NCBI RefSeq assembly: GCF_902362185.1
Contig: NC_044498.1
Coordinates: 12,634,065 to 12,698,064 of the forward strand
Source: Chanos chanos
Lineage: Eukaryota; Chordata; Actinopteri; Gonorynchiformes; Chanidae
Length of the DNA: 64,000 nucleotides
Direction of reading: 5' to 3'
Shown here: one piece after another, positions 63,884 through 64,000 of the stretch
Layout: the number at the start of each line of letters is the position of its first letter
How positions within the stretch are numbered: the first letter of the stretch is position 1
Program-made: the position numbers and the translations under genes
Notes under the pieces: generated by a model
Database searches by the model: none
What the model was told of the DNA's origin: nothing
What the model saw: only the letters and a program-made list of their open reading frames with translations

Positions 63884-64000
63884 CTGTGCATAGTTGGAAA
63901 GGTTAGTTAAGCTAAAGGGTCCACTGAACAGAACACTCTCTTATGCCAAAATGACAGACTAATTTCATTGAGCTACCGTGTCCTTATGAAATATTTAAAA

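Overview
The window looks like teleost fish nuclear DNA. The genes are split into many short exons with GT-AG introns, vertebrate orthologues can be read exon by exon, and the repeats (AT, GT and GA microsatellites, fish-type LINE tails, a Penelope-like retroelement) are those usual in ray-finned fish. I cannot name the species. Nine protein-coding genes were reconstructed by hand from reading phase and splice signals.

Layout. orc2 (+, 718-6867) converges on cfap410 (-, 7808-10115). An intergenic stretch with a 5'-truncated LINE follows. Then come pfkl (+, 14092-23739), rpl37a (+, 25227-27322), pecr (+, 28472-31632), tmem169 (+, 32814-34861) and cflar (+, 37798-41915). cflar converges on a giant sacsin-like gene (-, 44328-60962) with one 11-kb coding exon. 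The last two exons of a UDP-glucuronosyltransferase (-, 63246-63883) close the window, and the rest of that gene lies beyond position 64000. Every complete gene closes in phase with a length near its human counterpart: ORC2 577 aa, CFAP410 251, PFKL 779, RPL37A 92, PECR 296, TMEM169 293, cFLIP 473, sacsin-like about 4309.

The genes do not form a pathway. They are a syntenic block mixing human 2q33 (ORC2, CFLAR), 2q35 (RPL37A, PECR, TMEM169), probably 2q37 (UGT1) and 21q22.3 (PFKL, CFAP410). Functions cover replication origin licensing, ciliary biology, glycolysis, translation, peroxisomal fatty acid metabolism, death-receptor signalling, chaperone activity and glucuronidation.

The most unusual non-coding signals are: (i) a 12-bp perfect inverted repeat at the rpl37a intron 1 donor, whose 3' arm can pair instead with a third element, so the two structures exclude each other; (ii) a 6 x 51-bp AG-free array, arranged as three 102-bp dimers, abutting the acceptor of pfkl exon 5; (iii) overlapping, out-of-frame start codons in the first exon of the sacsin-like gene; and (iv) an orc2 donor site touching a GT/TA microsatellite, plus a GC-AG intron in the same gene.
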